From the NCBI GenBank assembly GCA_027371625.1, contig DAHXMQ010000209.1, positions 1 to 6,667 of the forward strand: a stretch of 6,667 bases of DNA. The letters are read 5' to 3'. This DNA comes from Candidatus Methanoperedentaceae archaeon (lineage in GTDB: Archaea > Halobacteriota > Methanosarcinia > Methanosarcinales > Methanoperedenaceae). Shown piece after piece: positions 6,064 through 6,667 of this stretch (within the stretch, counting starts at the first letter, position 1; each line of letters starts with the position of its first letter). The position numbers and the translations under genes are program-made. The notes beneath the pieces were generated by a model. That model was given only the letters and a program-made list of their open reading frames with translations. It ran no database searches and was not told where the DNA came from.

Positions 6064-6540
6064 CTATTTTTCTTTTATCACATCAGCCAGTTCAGCCACC
6101 CTTTTCCCCAGCGCCTTTCCCTCTTTCAGCCCGACATCGTCCGAGCCTGCGGCGCCGTAGTGACCACCTGTCTCGAAGGGGTCTCCAACTACTACCATGC
6201 CATTTATGAGCATTGCCTGGAGAATCGAGATGAGCGTTGTCTCCTTGCCTCCTGTCCTGTGCGCGCCTGTGGCAAACGCTGCGCCTACTTTATTGAATAG
6301 CTTTCTTCGCACGATTACGGATTCGTCAAAGAATTTTTTAAGCTCGGCAGCCATACTTCCGTAATACACAGGGGAACCTGCTATGATGCCATCATAGTCG
6401 GGAAGTTCATGGATATCAATTTCATCTACAGATTTTAGGGTTGGGGTTCCTCCACCTTCGCGCACGCCCTCTGCGACTGCTTTTGCGAGTTTTTCCGTGT
6501 TGCCTGAGCGGGAGTAATAGACTATAATGATTTGGGACAT
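6064..6540 (-). CDS. Flavodoxin-fold protein, WrbA/NAD(P)H:quinone oxidoreductase-like
   Basis: This is a 158-residue flavodoxin-fold protein expected to bind FMN and to act in the cytoplasm as an electron carrier or quinone reductase. The phosphate loop SRSGNT (10-15) follows the first strand IIIVYY. The second FMN loop is GSPVYYG (55-61), and the third is TGAHRTGGKET (91-101), followed by GMVVVGDPF (114-122) and GGHYGAAGS (125-133). The third loop and the GGHYGA segment are typical of WrbA rather than classic electron-transfer flavodoxins. At 158 residues it is shorter than WrbA of about 200, apparently from a trimmed middle region, so it may be a reduced relative with a different oligomer or substrate. 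The ATG is chosen because the protein begins directly with the first beta strand; no Shine-Dalgarno precedes it, and a BRE/TATA element is centred 27 bp upstream, predicting a leaderless mRNA. It is the first gene of a pair with the hydrolase. Confidence 0.87.
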   Translation of the reverse strand: MSQIIIVYYSRSGNTEKLAKAVAEGVREGGGTPTLKSVDEIDIHELPDYDGIIAGSPVYYGSMAAELKKFFDESVIVRRKLFNKVGAAFATGAHRTGGKETTLISILQAMLINGMVVVGDPFETGGHYGAAGSDDVGLKEGKALGKRVAELADVIKEK

Positions 6541-6560
6541 GAGGAGTTGTATATTTTAAA

Positions 6561-6585
6561 AATCAATAAAGATTTCGCATTGATT
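6561..6585. repeat. Inverted repeat over the flavodoxin promoter, candidate operator
   Basis: AATCAAT at 6561-6567 is matched by ATTGATT at 6579-6585: two perfect 7-bp arms around an 11-bp spacer, centres 18 bp apart. The arms and spacer cover the whole predicted BRE and TATA box. A dimeric repressor bound here would block TBP/TFB, so a regulatory site is plausible. In A/T-rich intergenic DNA a 7-bp match can also occur by chance. Confidence 0.3.
6563..6578 (-). promoter_or_regulatory. BRE/TATA promoter of the flavodoxin-hydrolase pair
   Basis: The minus strand reads GCGAAAT (BRE-like, 6578-6572) and then CTTTATTGA (TATA-like, 6571-6563). The TATA centre (6567) is 27 bp from the A of the ATG (6540), so initiation should fall at or within 2 nt of the start codon. 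The A/T-rich stretch at 6549-6562 also resembles a TATA box, but it would place initiation inside the gene and is less likely. Confidence 0.5.
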
Positions 6586-6667
6586 GGGTAAAGTTTGGGA
6601 AAATCAGTAAATAATTAAAAATGTAATAGCCTTTGCAGAAAAGAAAAAAGTAGGTTAGTTGGTGGTA

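Noticed and set aside
1..6667. Mobile element, CRISPR, defence system or tRNA/rRNA in the window
   Set aside because: No transposase, integrase, repeat array, tRNA-like cloverleaf or defence-type domain was found on either strand, and gene spacing is tight and regular.

Overview
The window looks like a piece of an archaeal chromosome, most likely a euryarchaeon of the methanogen/Methanosarcinales type. The evidence for this is indirect. Three genes that begin transcription units have no Shine-Dalgarno sequence and instead carry a BRE/TATA-like element about 27-29 bp before the start codon. TrpG and the aminotransferase resemble archaeal family members, and a lipid-anchored or secreted protein shows clustered N-glycosylation sequons. 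No rRNA, tRNA, CRISPR array, insertion sequence or phage gene was seen. Assignment to a genus cannot be made from the sequence alone.

Layout, left to right. (1) The 3' end of trpE and a complete trpG (+ strand, ATGA overlap) form the tail of a tryptophan operon. (2) A 124-bp convergent gap holds a weak hairpin and T tracts that read as a terminator for the minus-strand genes. (3) A minus-strand pair follows: an aldehyde dehydrogenase (2037-3518), then a class III PLP aminotransferase (748-2025). They are 11 bp apart, and a perfect AGGAGG for the second gene overlaps the first gene's stop codon. (4) A divergent promoter region of about 95 bp comes next. (5) A cysteine-rich B12-binding-type radical SAM protein lies on the + strand (3614-5050). 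(6) Convergent to it, with a 14-bp gap, is a minus-strand pair: a WrbA/flavodoxin-like protein (6064-6540) and a membrane-anchored alpha/beta hydrolase (5065-6036). (7) The last 127 bp hold the flavodoxin promoter and an inverted repeat over its TATA box; I see no gene there.

Functionally, the aminotransferase and aldehyde dehydrogenase almost certainly work in sequence: a terminal amine is transaminated to a semialdehyde, which is oxidised to an acid. The dehydrogenase lacks both arginines that hold the carboxylate of succinic semialdehyde in SSADH but keeps the Arg-Cys pair seen in antiquitin. A lysine or ornithine type omega-amino acid route is therefore at least as likely as a GABA shunt. 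The radical SAM protein, hydrolase and flavodoxin-like protein cannot be tied to a known pathway from this window. The region is mostly ordinary metabolic sequence; the items worth a second look are the substrate of the two-gene catabolic pair, the four-cysteine insert of the aminotransferase, the orphan radical SAM enzyme and the leaderless promoter architecture.
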